Assembly: GCA_026225555.1 (NCBI GenBank)
Contig: JAMFSY010000046.1
Coordinates: forward strand, 1 to 40,981
Origin: Methylacidiphilales bacterium
GTDB taxonomy: Bacteria > Verrucomicrobiota > Verrucomicrobiia > Methylacidiphilales > UBA1321
Direction: 5' to 3'
DNA length: 40,981 nucleotides
A program made the position numbers and the translations under genes. The notes below the pieces were generated by a model. It saw only the letters and a list, made by a program, of their open reading frames with translations, did not search any database and was not told the DNA's origin. This document shows positions 6,766 to 15,510 of the stretch, in pieces; within the stretch, counting starts at the first letter, position 1; each line of letters opens with the position of its first letter.

Positions 6766-9579
6766 GTGTGCTCGCGAAAAGTAGAGAAGCGAATCAAATA
6801 CGACTTGGATTCTTCGATTCTTCGCAAAAGCAGTATGGTTGTTTTGCCTCGGCACTGGGCAGAGTTTGGTAACATTTCTAACCTGAAAAAAAATGTGAAG
6901 CAAATCACAGACGATTTAGATACGTCGTTTCTTTGCAGAAACAGGGTATTCGGTATTGGCTTTGTGCCAATTGTGGCTGCTTTTCTATTCTTTATGGTTC
7001 AATGGCCGGCTGCCTATGGGCAGCAACAGCTCCTCGGCAATTCGACGCCATGGTTTTTCACCAGCTCAGCCCCTTCGGGGCAGGGGAGTATGACCGATAA
7101 CACCACCACCGGAACGGTGACCTGGACTCCCTCAACCACGGGCGGCGCATATACCATGCTCTGGACTTACTTTGCCGCAGCCGGTTCGCCGAAGTCGTTG
7201 AACGTGGGGGATTCCATCACCTACAACTTTACCCTCACCTCAACACTTGCCCTGCAAGCCGGGCAAGTCTTGCGCGTCGGACTATTCAATTCAAATCCTT
7301 CCGGACAGTACACCCCATCGGGCAATCAATACAATACGATCGCCAACACGGCGTTCGCCAACGACACGGGTTATGCAGCCTATGTTGACGTCGGCAGTAC
7401 CGACACAACCAACAACACTTTTACTTACGAAAGAGTGGGCGCGCCCAACAACGTGACCCTCTGGTCCAGCGGCAATTACACCACGCTGGGTACTTCCGGC
7501 GCGCAGGCCGATGCGCAGTTGCAAGCCAACACTCCTTACAAAGGTTCCGTGACGGTGACACGTCTGGTCACCGGCATGCAATTAACCACCACCATCGGCA
7601 ACTTCAGTTCCACCGAAGTCGACACGAACTCCTCGCAAGTGTCCTTTGATATGATCTCCTTTTTGACCATCTCCATGCCTTCGGGGAACGCCCTTACCCT
7701 CAGTAATATGAGCGTAGTCTATGCAACCTCAAGCAGCGCCAGTCTAAATGCCTTTGGCGTCAATGGCTCCGACCTCATGGGCGCCAACTATCAAGCGATC
7801 TGCAGCCAGATTATTGCCTCGGGCGTCAAGTGGGTTCGTATTGGGCCGGCATGGAGCTGGATCGAAGAGCCCTCCAAGGGCAATTATAACACTGCGTTAC
7901 TCACTCAAATCGACTACATCATCAGTACCCTCACTCAGAATGGGGTCAACGTGGAATTCATTCTTTGCTACACCGCGACGTGGGCATCGACCGAACCAAG
8001 TTCACCCAATGCCGTGTTTTACCCACCGGCAAACCAATCCGACTGGTCAAGCTACGTCAGCTTCATTACCAATCGGTACAAGGGAAAAATCAAATACTGG
8101 GAGGTTTGGAATGAAGAAGATGGGGGCGGCTTCTGGCTGGGAACCGTTAATCAATACTACACCCTGTTGCAGACGGCGGCAACGGCCGTGCGCGCGACCG
8201 ATCCAACCAACCAAGTCCTTCTCGGCGGTTTAGCGGCGAGCGTCAATGGTGTCGATAGCTACGGTCTTGGAACATTTTTTGACACGTTGATGGGTCTCGG
8301 CGCCGGCAGCTATTTCGATATTGTCAATTACCACTCCTATGGGGAAAGCTGGCGGTTACTCAAGGTTTACAACGGAATGATGGCCGTCGTTAATAAATAC
8401 AATATTCAGAGCAAGCCTATCTGGATCACCGAGACGGGATATACGACCCAGGGCACGAGCACCCTGGAGGCGACGAAGGCCGATTATCTTGATGGGGTTT
8501 ATGTCATGAATTCCCGATTTCCCAATGTGACAAGGACCCTCTTTTACTGCTATATCAATACCGTATCCTCTCCCCCTGACGCTTACCAAGATAACTTTGG
8601 CATGTGTCAGAGCAACCTGAGCCCGTTGGTGGCTCTGGCGCACTACCAAGGCCTGGGTGAAGCGCTGACCAACTACAGTCTTGAGGCCAATTATCCGACC
8701 CTAACTCCAAACACCCTCACGCTCGACTATCTTCCCGAGACTAGCGGGGACGGTTCCCATGTGACAAATTACAATTCTGCCGGGACTCAAAAGCAGATTG
8801 CGCAAAACTACTACATGTATTTCGGCATAAATAACAACTATTGGTATCAGTCTAATGGGGGAATTGATACCAACGCCTATATAGACGTTACCTACCTCGA
8901 TAATGGCAGCGGCACTTGGAATTTAGACTATGATTCCATCTCCAACGCCTACGCTCCCTTGAGCTGTGCCATGACCAACACCGGCAAATGGCTCACCAAA
9001 ACGTTCGCGATCACTGGCGCCTACTTCGGTAATCGCGAGAACAATCTGGCTGATTTCCGAATCATGGCGTCCAACGGCGGTCCCTTGGTGATCGGTAATG
9101 TGGACGTTCGCAAGGAAACCAATACGGGCCAAGTTCTCCTGCAGAGCACGGACATCTTCAAGCTGGTGACACACATCGTCGATACCAATCCGGCGGACGA
9201 CGGGTACAATCCACCAGCTACCGTGGGCGGCGTGCCTTGCCGGGAGATCCAGGGCAACAGTAGTTTGTGTTGCTTCCAAGTCAACCAGGGGCTGGTCGCA
9301 CCCCAAGACGCCAATATCACGGTGGGGATAACGTATTGGGATTTGGGAACTGACCGTATTGACTTTCAATATAATGCGATTGGCAATGCCTATAAACATA
9401 TTCCCACCACCAAGACCAATACGAGTACGTGGAAAACGGTATGGTTCGACATCACCGACGCCAACTTCAATCATTCCCAGAATTATAACGGCGATATGCT
9501 GATCGATAATGCCGGGGACGGTTCCGTCGAATATGTCAGTAGTGTTGTCGTCATTAATAACAATCCGGGAAGTCTGTGA
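6766..9579 (+). CDS. Secreted clan-A glycoside hydrolase (GH39/GH5-like) with C-terminal beta domains
   Basis: 937 residues from the GTG at 6766; a hydrophobic export segment (FGIGFVPIVAAFLFFMVQW, ending PAAYGQ) sits unusually far in, so the ATG at 6835 or GTG at 6895 is a likelier start. After the signal come a beta-sandwich region (to about 320) and a TIM-barrel hydrolase (about 325-620). WEVWNEED supplies the acid/base Glu450 and IWITETGY the nucleophile Glu556, the clan GH-A arrangement used by beta-xylosidases and related enzymes. Two similar C-terminal beta modules follow, each with DYDSISNAY- or QYNAIGNAY-type cores, probably carbohydrate binding. Expected outside the cytoplasmic membrane, acting on plant or algal polysaccharide. 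Exact specificity cannot be read from sequence. Confidence 0.75.
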   Translation: MCSRKVEKRIKYDLDSSILRKSSMVVLPRHWAEFGNISNLKKNVKQITDDLDTSFLCRNRVFGIGFVPIVAAFLFFMVQWPAAYGQQQLLGNSTPWFFTSSAPSGQGSMTDNTTTGTVTWTPSTTGGAYTMLWTYFAAAGSPKSLNVGDSITYNFTLTSTLALQAGQVLRVGLFNSNPSGQYTPSGNQYNTIANTAFANDTGYAAYVDVGSTDTTNNTFTYERVGAPNNVTLWSSGNYTTLGTSGAQADAQLQANTPYKGSVTVTRLVTGMQLTTTIGNFSSTEVDTNSSQVSFDMISFLTISMPSGNALTLSNMSVVYATSSSASLNAFGVNGSDLMGANYQAICSQIIASGVKWVRIGPAWSWIEEPSKGNYNTALLTQIDYIISTLTQNGVNVEFILCYTATWASTEPSSPNAVFYPPANQSDWSSYVSFITNRYKGKIKYWEVWNEEDGGGFWLGTVNQYYTLLQTAATAVRATDPTNQVLLGGLAASVNGVDSYGLGTFFDTLMGLGAGSYFDIVNYHSYGESWRLLKVYNGMMAVVNKYNIQSKPIWITETGYTTQGTSTLEATKADYLDGVYVMNSRFPNVTRTLFYCYINTVSSPPDAYQDNFGMCQSNLSPLVALAHYQGLGEALTNYSLEANYPTLTPNTLTLDYLPETSGDGSHVTNYNSAGTQKQIAQNYYMYFGINNNYWYQSNGGIDTNAYIDVTYLDNGSGTWNLDYDSISNAYAPLSCAMTNTGKWLTKTFAITGAYFGNRENNLADFRIMASNGGPLVIGNVDVRKETNTGQVLLQSTDIFKLVTHIVDTNPADDGYNPPATVGGVPCREIQGNSSLCCFQVNQGLVAPQDANITVGITYWDLGTDRIDFQYNAIGNAYKHIPTTKTNTSTWKTVWFDITDANFNHSQNYNGDMLIDNAGDGSVEYVSSVVVINNNPGSL

Positions 9580-9672
9580 GAGAGATGACGGAAATCACCT
9601 AACCGTAAATGGCTGCACCGACATTAAACCGGATGCATTCGGATTTACCGACGGTTATGGGATTCATCCAAA

Positions 9673-10602
9673 CTAGCGGTCTAATTCCCGTCGATACGGC
9701 ATGCCGGCTTGGGCGCCAGGGCGAGTCACGGAAAGGGATGCTGCTCGCAGGGCTCTTTGAATCGTTTCGGTTACGGATAGCTTTTCGGCGATGCCAACGG
9801 CCAGCCAACCGGTAAAGCAATCGCCTGCACCGACCGTGTCCACAGGCTTCACCTTGGGTGCAGGGAAATGGTGTGCGCCATTTTTATTCACGAGCAGAGC
9901 CCCTTTGGCGCCAAGGGTGATGATGACTTGTTGGCAGCCCCTTTTGAGTAATTCTTCCCCCGCCTGTTGCGGGCTCTTTTCACCGGTCAGAGTTTCCGCT
10001 TCGTGTTCGTTGGGGGTCAAGGTATGGACCTGCTTGAGAAGTGACTCCGGCAGTGACCGGGCCGGAGCGGGATTCAGCAGAAAAGGCACGCCTAGTTGGC
10101 GAGCCAGTCGGGCGGATTCCATGATGGCGGGTAACGGAGTTTCCAGTTGGATGACAATGACTCCGGCTTTGGAAAATTCTTTGGCGGCAGATCGAATATC
10201 ACGGGGTGTGAGTAAGTCGTTGGCGGATCGAGCCACTCCAATTAAATTTTCTCGCTCCTTTCCTCCCAGAAGAATCAGGGCCACGCCGCTGGGAATTTTC
10301 TTTTTAATGGAAAAGTAACGGACGCCGATTCCTTCAGCTTTGAGAGCTTTGAGCGCGCACCGGCCAAAATCGTCGTCTCCCCGGGCTCCAATAAAAATAA
10401 CTTTGCCTCCAGCGCGAGCCGCGGCGACCGCTTGATTGGCACCTTTACCACCCTGGAACCTCTGGAAATTGCCGCCGAGCAAGGTTTCGCCGGGGCGGGG
10501 AAGATGATGGCAAGACAAGACGAGATCCGTGTTGGAACTGCCAACGACCAGAACGGATGGATTCACGGAAAGGCTCATGGGCGGATTGATTCTAGAAGGC
10601 AT
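9673..10602 (-). CDS. rbsK: Ribokinase (PfkB family)
   Basis: 309 residues. VLVVGSSNTDLVL at the start, the sugar-binding GGKGANQA signature near residue 52, an NPAPA substrate segment, TPNEHEAETLTG, and the C-terminal ATP/catalytic motif VDTVGAGDCFTGW with its base Asp all mark ribokinase. It phosphorylates ribose (or a related sugar) at O5 with ATP in the cytoplasm. The start may instead be the ATG at 10578, closer to the usual N-terminus. It faces the secreted hydrolase gene convergently, and the AraC gene lies just upstream on the same strand, 57 bases away, which may link it to that regulator. No ribose transporter is present. Confidence 0.88.
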   Translation of the reverse strand: MPSRINPPMSLSVNPSVLVVGSSNTDLVLSCHHLPRPGETLLGGNFQRFQGGKGANQAVAAARAGGKVIFIGARGDDDFGRCALKALKAEGIGVRYFSIKKKIPSGVALILLGGKERENLIGVARSANDLLTPRDIRSAAKEFSKAGVIVIQLETPLPAIMESARLARQLGVPFLLNPAPARSLPESLLKQVHTLTPNEHEAETLTGEKSPQQAGEELLKRGCQQVIITLGAKGALLVNKNGAHHFPAPKVKPVDTVGAGDCFTGWLAVGIAEKLSVTETIQRALRAASLSVTRPGAQAGMPYRRELDR

Positions 10603-10659
10603 GGCCTAAAATCTTAAGATAATTCTTTGTCATGATCCCCGAGGCATGGGGCGCATGCC

Positions 10660-11580
10660 TCATCCCTGCCTGATCTGGCCAAGTGTCTTGAGACGGAAGG
10701 CATGAGGTGAAAAGCCCATCTGCTTGCGAAAAGCCTTGGAGAAGTGAAACTCGTCGCAAAAGCCAAGCTGTTCCGCGATCTCTTTGTGCGAGCGGGAGCG
10801 CCGCATTAGGAGCACGCAAGCCCGTTCAATCAGCCGCGCCTGACGATATTTTCCTGGAGCCATTCCCATGCGCTGCGTGAACTTTTTGCGAAAGTCTTCG
10901 TACGACATTCCCACCAGCCGAGCCACGCCGTCCAAGCTGGGAACGGAAGCCCCTTCCGCTTTCAGAAGTCGACAGGCTTGGGCCAGCCAGTCGCGATCAG
11001 ACGAATTATTCTCCTTGTCACGGGAAGCCAGGAGCATATCGGCAACGAGTAGTTGAAATTGACTGAGCTGGTAAAAGGCGTTTTCCCATCCCTTTGAGGA
11101 CGAGGTCAATGTTGCAGCTTCCAGTCGGCCAAACCAAAAATCGACTGGTTCAAGACGCCAAATGGGCCGCTCCGGCGTCAGAATTTTTTGCTGGCGCCAT
11201 AAATCAATCAGAGGCCCCTCAAACACGAGATAAATTTCATCCCATCGACTGCTTGTTCCCGGCCCATAACGATGCGGCACTCCAGGAAAGAGCCAGATCA
11301 GGTCCCCCGCCTGCACCCGTTGGCGAGTGCCCAGGGAATCTTCGTATTCCCCGTCGCCCGCCAGCAGATAAACCAGTGCATGACTTCCCAAATCTCGCTT
11401 TTTTGGATATCCGGTACCACAGCTGGAGCGAATGGTCCCGGCCAATTTAATCCCTCCCATAGCATGGATCGCGCCGTTGGAAGGGAACAGGCGGGTCGTG
11501 AGTTTTGTGATGGAGTTACTCAATACCAAAAAGTACATGTTTTTTACCAGTCGATCCATTCCTTTCTCTTTCAGAGGCAC
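10660..11580 (-). CDS. AraC-family transcriptional regulator
   Basis: 306 residues. The N-terminal half is a cupin-like sensor (HALVYLLAGDGEY, AGDLIWLFPGVPHRYG), the C-terminal 100 residues are two helix-turn-helix units ending with the AraC signature (KEIAEQLGFCDEFHFSKAF, then MGFSPHAFR). The listed start is a GTG; internal ATGs at 11559 or 11538 would leave more room for a divergent promoter, since the dioxygenase-like gene starts only 13 bases away on the other strand. Likely controls that neighbour, itself, and possibly ribokinase downstream. The effector is probably a sugar, judged only by family and context. Confidence 0.88.
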   Translation of the reverse strand: MPLKEKGMDRLVKNMYFLVLSNSITKLTTRLFPSNGAIHAMGGIKLAGTIRSSCGTGYPKKRDLGSHALVYLLAGDGEYEDSLGTRQRVQAGDLIWLFPGVPHRYGPGTSSRWDEIYLVFEGPLIDLWRQQKILTPERPIWRLEPVDFWFGRLEAATLTSSSKGWENAFYQLSQFQLLVADMLLASRDKENNSSDRDWLAQACRLLKAEGASVPSLDGVARLVGMSYEDFRKKFTQRMGMAPGKYRQARLIERACVLLMRRSRSHKEIAEQLGFCDEFHFSKAFRKQMGFSPHAFRLKTLGQIRQG

Positions 11581-11593
11581 CTACGGTTCATCC

Positions 11594-12511
11594 ATGACAA
11601 CCTCGCTCGCAGCCATCACCTCGTGCGGTCATGCCTTGGATCTTTCCGAATCGGCGTTTGGGGAGCTTGTCCGGTCCGATGCTTATATTGGACAGACGGA
11701 AGCCCTGCATGAACGCCTTGATCGGGACGGCTATCTCTATCTGCCCGGCTTTTTTGAACGGGACGACATCATGGCCGTCCGGGCCTCCCTGACTCAGGGC
11801 TTGGCCGATCAAGGTCTCCTTAATCCCATCTTTCCCCAGATTGAAGCGGTATGGAACCCGGAACGGCGGACTGCGTTCAGACCTGATTTAGCGCAGAAGA
11901 ATCCTATTCTGCTAAACCTTGTCTATGGAGAGCGACTCCTCGGTTTTTACGAAACTTTTTTTGGGGAGAATGTCCGGCATTTCGATTTCACTTGGCTTCG
12001 GGCGGTGGGACCGGGGATGGGGACCCATCCACATTGCGATCTCGTTTACATGGGCCGAGGCACCCGGGATGTGCTCACTTGCTGGATTCCCTACGGAGAT
12101 GTCCCGCTTGATCTGGGTGGATTAATCGTGCTGGAAAATTCTCATAGCAAATCAGATCGCATCCGGGCCTATCTTGACACTGACGTTGATACCTATTGTG
12201 AAAATCGGCCCGAGAATGTGAAAAAGGTCAAGGAAGATGGAGGTTGGTCCCATCCTGGATGGCTCAGCACTAATCCCGCGACATTACAGAAAAAGCTGGG
12301 AGGGCGCTGGCTGACAACAGAATGGAGTGCGGGAGATCTCATTACTTTCAAAATGAATATGGTGCATGGCAGCCTCGATAACGCGACCGACCGTGTTCGG
12401 CTCTCTTCTGATACTCGCTACCAAAAAGCGAGCGAACCGGTCGATGAGCGGTGGATCGGCTCAAACCCTGCAGGCCATTCCCGCGCCGGAAAGCGTGGAC
12501 GTATCTGCTAA
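11594..12511 (+). CDS. Phytanoyl-CoA dioxygenase (PhyH) family Fe(II)/2-oxoglutarate oxygenase
   Basis: 305 residues from the ATG at 11594; an upstream in-frame ATG exists but would overlap the AraC coding region. LDRDGYLYLPGFFERDDI is the typical PhyH opening. THPHCDLVY carries the first iron His and the Asp, KMNMVHGSLDN the distal His, and DRVRLSSDTRY the 2-oxoglutarate-binding Arg. These enzymes hydroxylate small molecules using O2 and 2-oxoglutarate in the cytoplasm. Divergent pairing with an AraC regulator is common for such genes in Verrucomicrobiota and Planctomycetota. The substrate is unknown. Confidence 0.82.
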   Translation: MTTSLAAITSCGHALDLSESAFGELVRSDAYIGQTEALHERLDRDGYLYLPGFFERDDIMAVRASLTQGLADQGLLNPIFPQIEAVWNPERRTAFRPDLAQKNPILLNLVYGERLLGFYETFFGENVRHFDFTWLRAVGPGMGTHPHCDLVYMGRGTRDVLTCWIPYGDVPLDLGGLIVLENSHSKSDRIRAYLDTDVDTYCENRPENVKKVKEDGGWSHPGWLSTNPATLQKKLGGRWLTTEWSAGDLITFKMNMVHGSLDNATDRVRLSSDTRYQKASEPVDERWIGSNPAGHSRAGKRGRIC

Positions 12512-12583
12512 AGTTTTTCTATTCCTAAAACTTGGTGGGGCAGTCGCAGCGCCCAACAATTCTATAGAATCTGAATAGGTCTG

Positions 12584-12825
12584 ATGATCGATTACTGGGA
12601 CGATCAAGCCGTATCCGGCACTCATGTGAAATTTCGATCATTGCAATAAACGATACGCCTCAAGCGTGGCAAGGTGTCGTAGCCTTGCATGTCTTCAACG
12701 CCGAAAACGAAACGGCAACCTTAAACTCAAGCTCGGTTAATTTTTCCTGGGCGGCAGAAGGGAAGCCTGGAGGCGATGACGGTACTGTCGAGAGGAACAC
12801 GAATTGGCCCGGGCAAAGGCCTCGT
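12584..12825 (+). pseudogene. Possible remnant of a GH2 (beta-mannosidase-like) C-terminus
   Basis: Two short plus-strand segments in different frames read like one broken protein. 12584-12649 gives MIDYWDDQAVSGTHVKF, and 12631-12825 gives ISIIAINDTPQAWQGVVALHVFNAENETA. A Tyr-Trp motif followed by an NDT-x-W-x-G beta-sandwich is the pattern at the end of GH2 beta-mannosidases. The frame switch and missing body indicate decay. The assignment rests on short similarity and is tentative. Confidence 0.3.
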
Positions 12826-12943
12826 TGAAGCGGCTACGGCTCTCCGAGACATCAAGATTTTGATCGAGCGTAATATTCTCATCCAAGATGAAGGCGGTGG
12901 TCGTAGCACGAGCCACCGCCTGGTTGATCCTCAGCGTTCCTGA
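12821..12943 (+). pseudogene. C-terminal winged-helix remnant of a Fic-family protein
   Basis: The frame ending at the TGA 12941-12943 reads LVEAATALRDIKILIERNIL then IQDEGGGRSTSHRLV. This is the end of the C-terminal winged helix of many Fic/DOC AMP-transferases (pattern TA-x-RDI-x-LI-x-x-x-IL-x-x-x-GGGRSTSYRL). The Fic catalytic core HPFxxGNGR is absent from the window. It directly follows the GH2-like debris, so this spacer is a junction of two gene tails. The opposite-strand open frame here (12737-13024) is its shadow. The rest of 12944-13046 holds nothing recognisable. Confidence 0.5.
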
Positions 12944-13046
12944 GCCCTCTGCGTCCAGGTGATCCTGCCGCCGACCGAGTTGATTGGGGCTGTTGGTCTC
13001 GCTCAGATTAACTTCCCAGCTCAAGTAGAGTCACTTCCAACTACAG

Positions 13047-13778
13047 TTAGTGAGCCTGACTTTTTTGACGGCGGGATTGAATGACGGCAAGCGCGAGAAA
13101 ACCGGCGAAGAGCAGCACGTAGGTCGAAGGCTCGGGAACCGACAGAACCCCCTCATCAAAAACAGATGCGGCGTTAAATATGCTAGCGTTGGCTTGAGAG
13201 CCGGTGCCCGCATTCGCTGTAAACGAAAACGTAGTGGCATTGGCGACGAACGTGCCCACGGCATACTGCTCGGTGTTTGAATTCAGAGTGACCGGAGTCG
13301 ATCCGCTAAAGTCGGTGAGAAAGCTCCCGGTCCGGCCCGTGGCGCTCCACACTTCCACCTGATAGGTATCTCCGACCGTCAAATGATTCAGGGTCAAAGT
13401 TTGGACGGCGCCGATGCTATATACTGGACTGGTGAGAAGCGTATTGTAGGCGGCGGTCGCGGTAGGATCGGGGGAGTCAACTCCGGCAGCGGCGTTGCGT
13501 TGGGAAGTCAGCTCGATGTCTCCGCTGGGATCGGTTACGTTCGTCGTTCCGCTCGCAATAAGATTAAAGACAACGCTGTTCACGGTCAGCGGACTGCCAC
13601 CGTTTGCCCCGGCTAGGAGCAAAGCCGCATCAAAATAGGTTCCGTCCGTCAGGACATTGCTATCATTGGAAACGTTCTGAGCGGTGCCCCAAATAATTTG
13701 CGCCTGGCTGGGGAGGGTGCTGACCCAAATCGCGGCGAGAGTGACGAGGACAACGCCCAAGTAGGTTTGTGATTTCAC
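13047..13778 (-). CDS. PEP-CTERM sorting-domain exported protein
   Basis: 243 residues from a GTG at 13778, chosen because GGAG lies eight bases upstream and the signal peptide (KSQTYLGVVLVTLAAIWV, cut near SQAQ) then begins at once; the frame stays open to 13931. The body is a Thr/Ser/Asn-rich beta protein of low complexity. The C-terminus is a textbook PEP-CTERM tail: VPEPSTYVLL, a hydrophobic helix, and basic SRRQKSQAH. Such tails are processed by exosortase EpsH and link proteins to the surface or exopolysaccharide. No exosortase lies in this window. It sits between gene debris and the chitinase locus; a precise role cannot be given. Confidence 0.82.
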   Translation of the reverse strand: MKSQTYLGVVLVTLAAIWVSTLPSQAQIIWGTAQNVSNDSNVLTDGTYFDAALLLAGANGGSPLTVNSVVFNLIASGTTNVTDPSGDIELTSQRNAAAGVDSPDPTATAAYNTLLTSPVYSIGAVQTLTLNHLTVGDTYQVEVWSATGRTGSFLTDFSGSTPVTLNSNTEQYAVGTFVANATTFSFTANAGTGSQANASIFNAASVFDEGVLSVPEPSTYVLLFAGFLALAVIQSRRQKSQAH

Positions 13779-14325
13779 TTTTTGGGCTCCGGTTGAGTGA
13801 GGCTGGGTTTCTTTGTAGATTGATTTAGGATTCGAAAGTTTTTTGGCATCTATTATTTTACGGAATGCCATCCAAGCTGGATTGGAATCAATTACTTCAA
13901 TTTGACTACTGGAGTCAACAATAAATTGCAAAATCTGGCAATACTAATGCAATGGCCTCTCAAGGAAAGGCCACCCCTTTTTGAGGAATAACCCGCGTAA
14001 AACACATGCTTTTCCGCGCGGTCAACACGGATAGGCGGTGCAGTTGAAAGCAAAATTAAAAAAATTTTAAGTGTTGTTATTTAATATTTTGTCGCAAAAT
14101 AGCCGCCGATATAGTTTCCCTCACCTTGTCCTCTTTCTTTGCGTCCATACTTTTTCGGACTCACTCCGGCGCGCAAAAAAAAGACGTCCGGATCGGGCCT
14201 ATCGCCTCGCCCACCAGCAGCCGTTGCCAGGCGCGAAGGGCTGAGGGGAATCGGAGTCAGGGCGCGTGCGAATTTCTCGAGAAAGGCGGGCTCCCTGGCG
14301 GGGTGAAGATCGGCCGCCGCCATCC
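13779..14325. other. Intergenic region upstream of the PEP-CTERM gene, AT-rich
   Basis: It holds the leader of the PEP-CTERM gene (13779-13931, an open frame with no export signal), then a small hairpin TGGCCT/AGGCCA (13953-13973) followed by a T-run at 13977-13981, and an AT-rich tract at 14050-14100 that could carry the promoter for the minus-strand gene. The part at 14110-14325 gives translations resembling dispersed intergenic elements rather than protein. I see no gene. Confidence 0.4.
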
Positions 14326-15438
14326 TTAAGGTTTAGTGAGTCCTAATCCTTTTCGAGCCGCTTCCACCAGTTCATTGTGTCCCTGCACAAAGTCTTCTGA
14401 AATCTCCCAGAAGAAAATGCCCCGAAGACCCGCATCCCGCGCCCATGCTCCCTTGAGCATCACAGATTCAGGATCGTCATAGGTGATCAATTCCGAGGGC
14501 AGGTCGGGAGGGCTTTGCAACCAGGGGACGCTGGCTTGTGGGTCCCAGTTTCGTTTCCATCCGGCGTTAAGCAAAGTGCCGATGGAGCGGTAATCGATGT
14601 CGGGATGAGCCGACGGCTTGACCGGAGTTTCACCCCATTTTTCCACCAGGAAACCATGACCGGAAAAATGAATGCCGACCACCAGTTGCTGGTTCGTGAA
14701 ACCTTTGCCGCGCCAGTATTCAACGGAACTTTGATACGAATACTTATTGCCATCGATAGGGTCGGCACTGGTTTCGTTGAGAGGAGAATCGAAGCCAGCA
14801 TGACAGTAGGTGCGAGGATCGACCTTCCAGGGACCATGCGCGTTATAGGTCATAAGAAGAGCGAGATCGATCCGGTGCGCGAGCCCGGGCCCATCGAAGT
14901 ATTGGCCATAGTAATCGGTATTGGGTAACGGCATGGTGACCAGCGCATTCGGATTTGTGCGTCGCAGTTCCTGGCGTAACCGATCAACAAAGGCAACGAC
15001 CCCTGCTGTGTCCGCCGCGGTGGGAAATTCCCAGTCGATATCGACACCGTCATAACCGTTGTCTGTCACCAATTTGGCCAAACCTTGAACGCAGGTATTT
15101 TCGATTTCGGGATTCCGGGTCATCGCGGATAGTTCCGCGCCGCTATCGGCCCCGCCGAAGCCGAGCAAGACCTTGACGCCGGCGGCATGTCCCGCCTGGG
15201 TGAGTTCGCGGCTCGGAAGATTTCCCGCCGTCCGTAATACGCCCTTGTGAATCGTGACGAAGGCGTGGATCAAGTGGGTGAACTGGCTGAAGTCGATTTT
15301 GCTGACGGGCAATTTGTTGGTCCAGGAAGGATAGTAGCCGATGACCACCGGGGTAGCGGTCGCTTCTCCCATTGTGGGAATCGTTGCGGCGATGACAAGC
15401 AGGGGCAAAAGCAGCCAGGTACCGGGGAGGCATTTCAT
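14326..15438 (-). CDS. Secreted GH18 chitinase-like glycosidase
   Basis: 370 residues starting at the ATG at 15438, which places a signal peptide (MKCLPGTWLLLPLLVIAATI, cleaved near GEATA) at the N-terminus. VVIGYYPSW opens the barrel, VKVLLGFGG is strand 3, and DGVDIDWE (residues 130-137) is the GH18 catalytic motif with Glu137 as acid and Asp135 assisting. LALLMTYNAHGPW and the final GIFFWEISED are also conserved. It should hydrolyse chitin or GlcNAc-containing glycans outside the cell. The gene follows the NagB/PIG-L fusion by 72 bases on the same strand, consistent with one chitin or GlcNAc operon. Confidence 0.88.
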   Translation of the reverse strand: MKCLPGTWLLLPLLVIAATIPTMGEATATPVVIGYYPSWTNKLPVSKIDFSQFTHLIHAFVTIHKGVLRTAGNLPSRELTQAGHAAGVKVLLGFGGADSGAELSAMTRNPEIENTCVQGLAKLVTDNGYDGVDIDWEFPTAADTAGVVAFVDRLRQELRRTNPNALVTMPLPNTDYYGQYFDGPGLAHRIDLALLMTYNAHGPWKVDPRTYCHAGFDSPLNETSADPIDGNKYSYQSSVEYWRGKGFTNQQLVVGIHFSGHGFLVEKWGETPVKPSAHPDIDYRSIGTLLNAGWKRNWDPQASVPWLQSPPDLPSELITYDDPESVMLKGAWARDAGLRGIFFWEISEDFVQGHNELVEAARKGLGLTKP

Positions 15439-15510
15439 GGAACGCGAATCGTATGGGGAATCTTTGGGCGGAGTCAATTGACCCGGAGAATCCCCGCGCG
15501 TGCTCGGGGC

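Noticed and set aside
9580-9672. Terminator between the secreted hydrolase and ribokinase genes
   Set aside because: ACCGTAAAT and a later ATTTACCGACGGT pair only with a four-base bulge, and no T-tract is present.
12737-13024. Minus-strand open frame of 95 codons in the debris zone
   Set aside because: The plus strand carries the recognisable Fic tail, and the minus frame matches nothing known.
14081-14323. Open frames between the chitinase and the PEP-CTERM gene
   Set aside because: The translation resembles that of dispersed intergenic elements; no conserved protein or start site.
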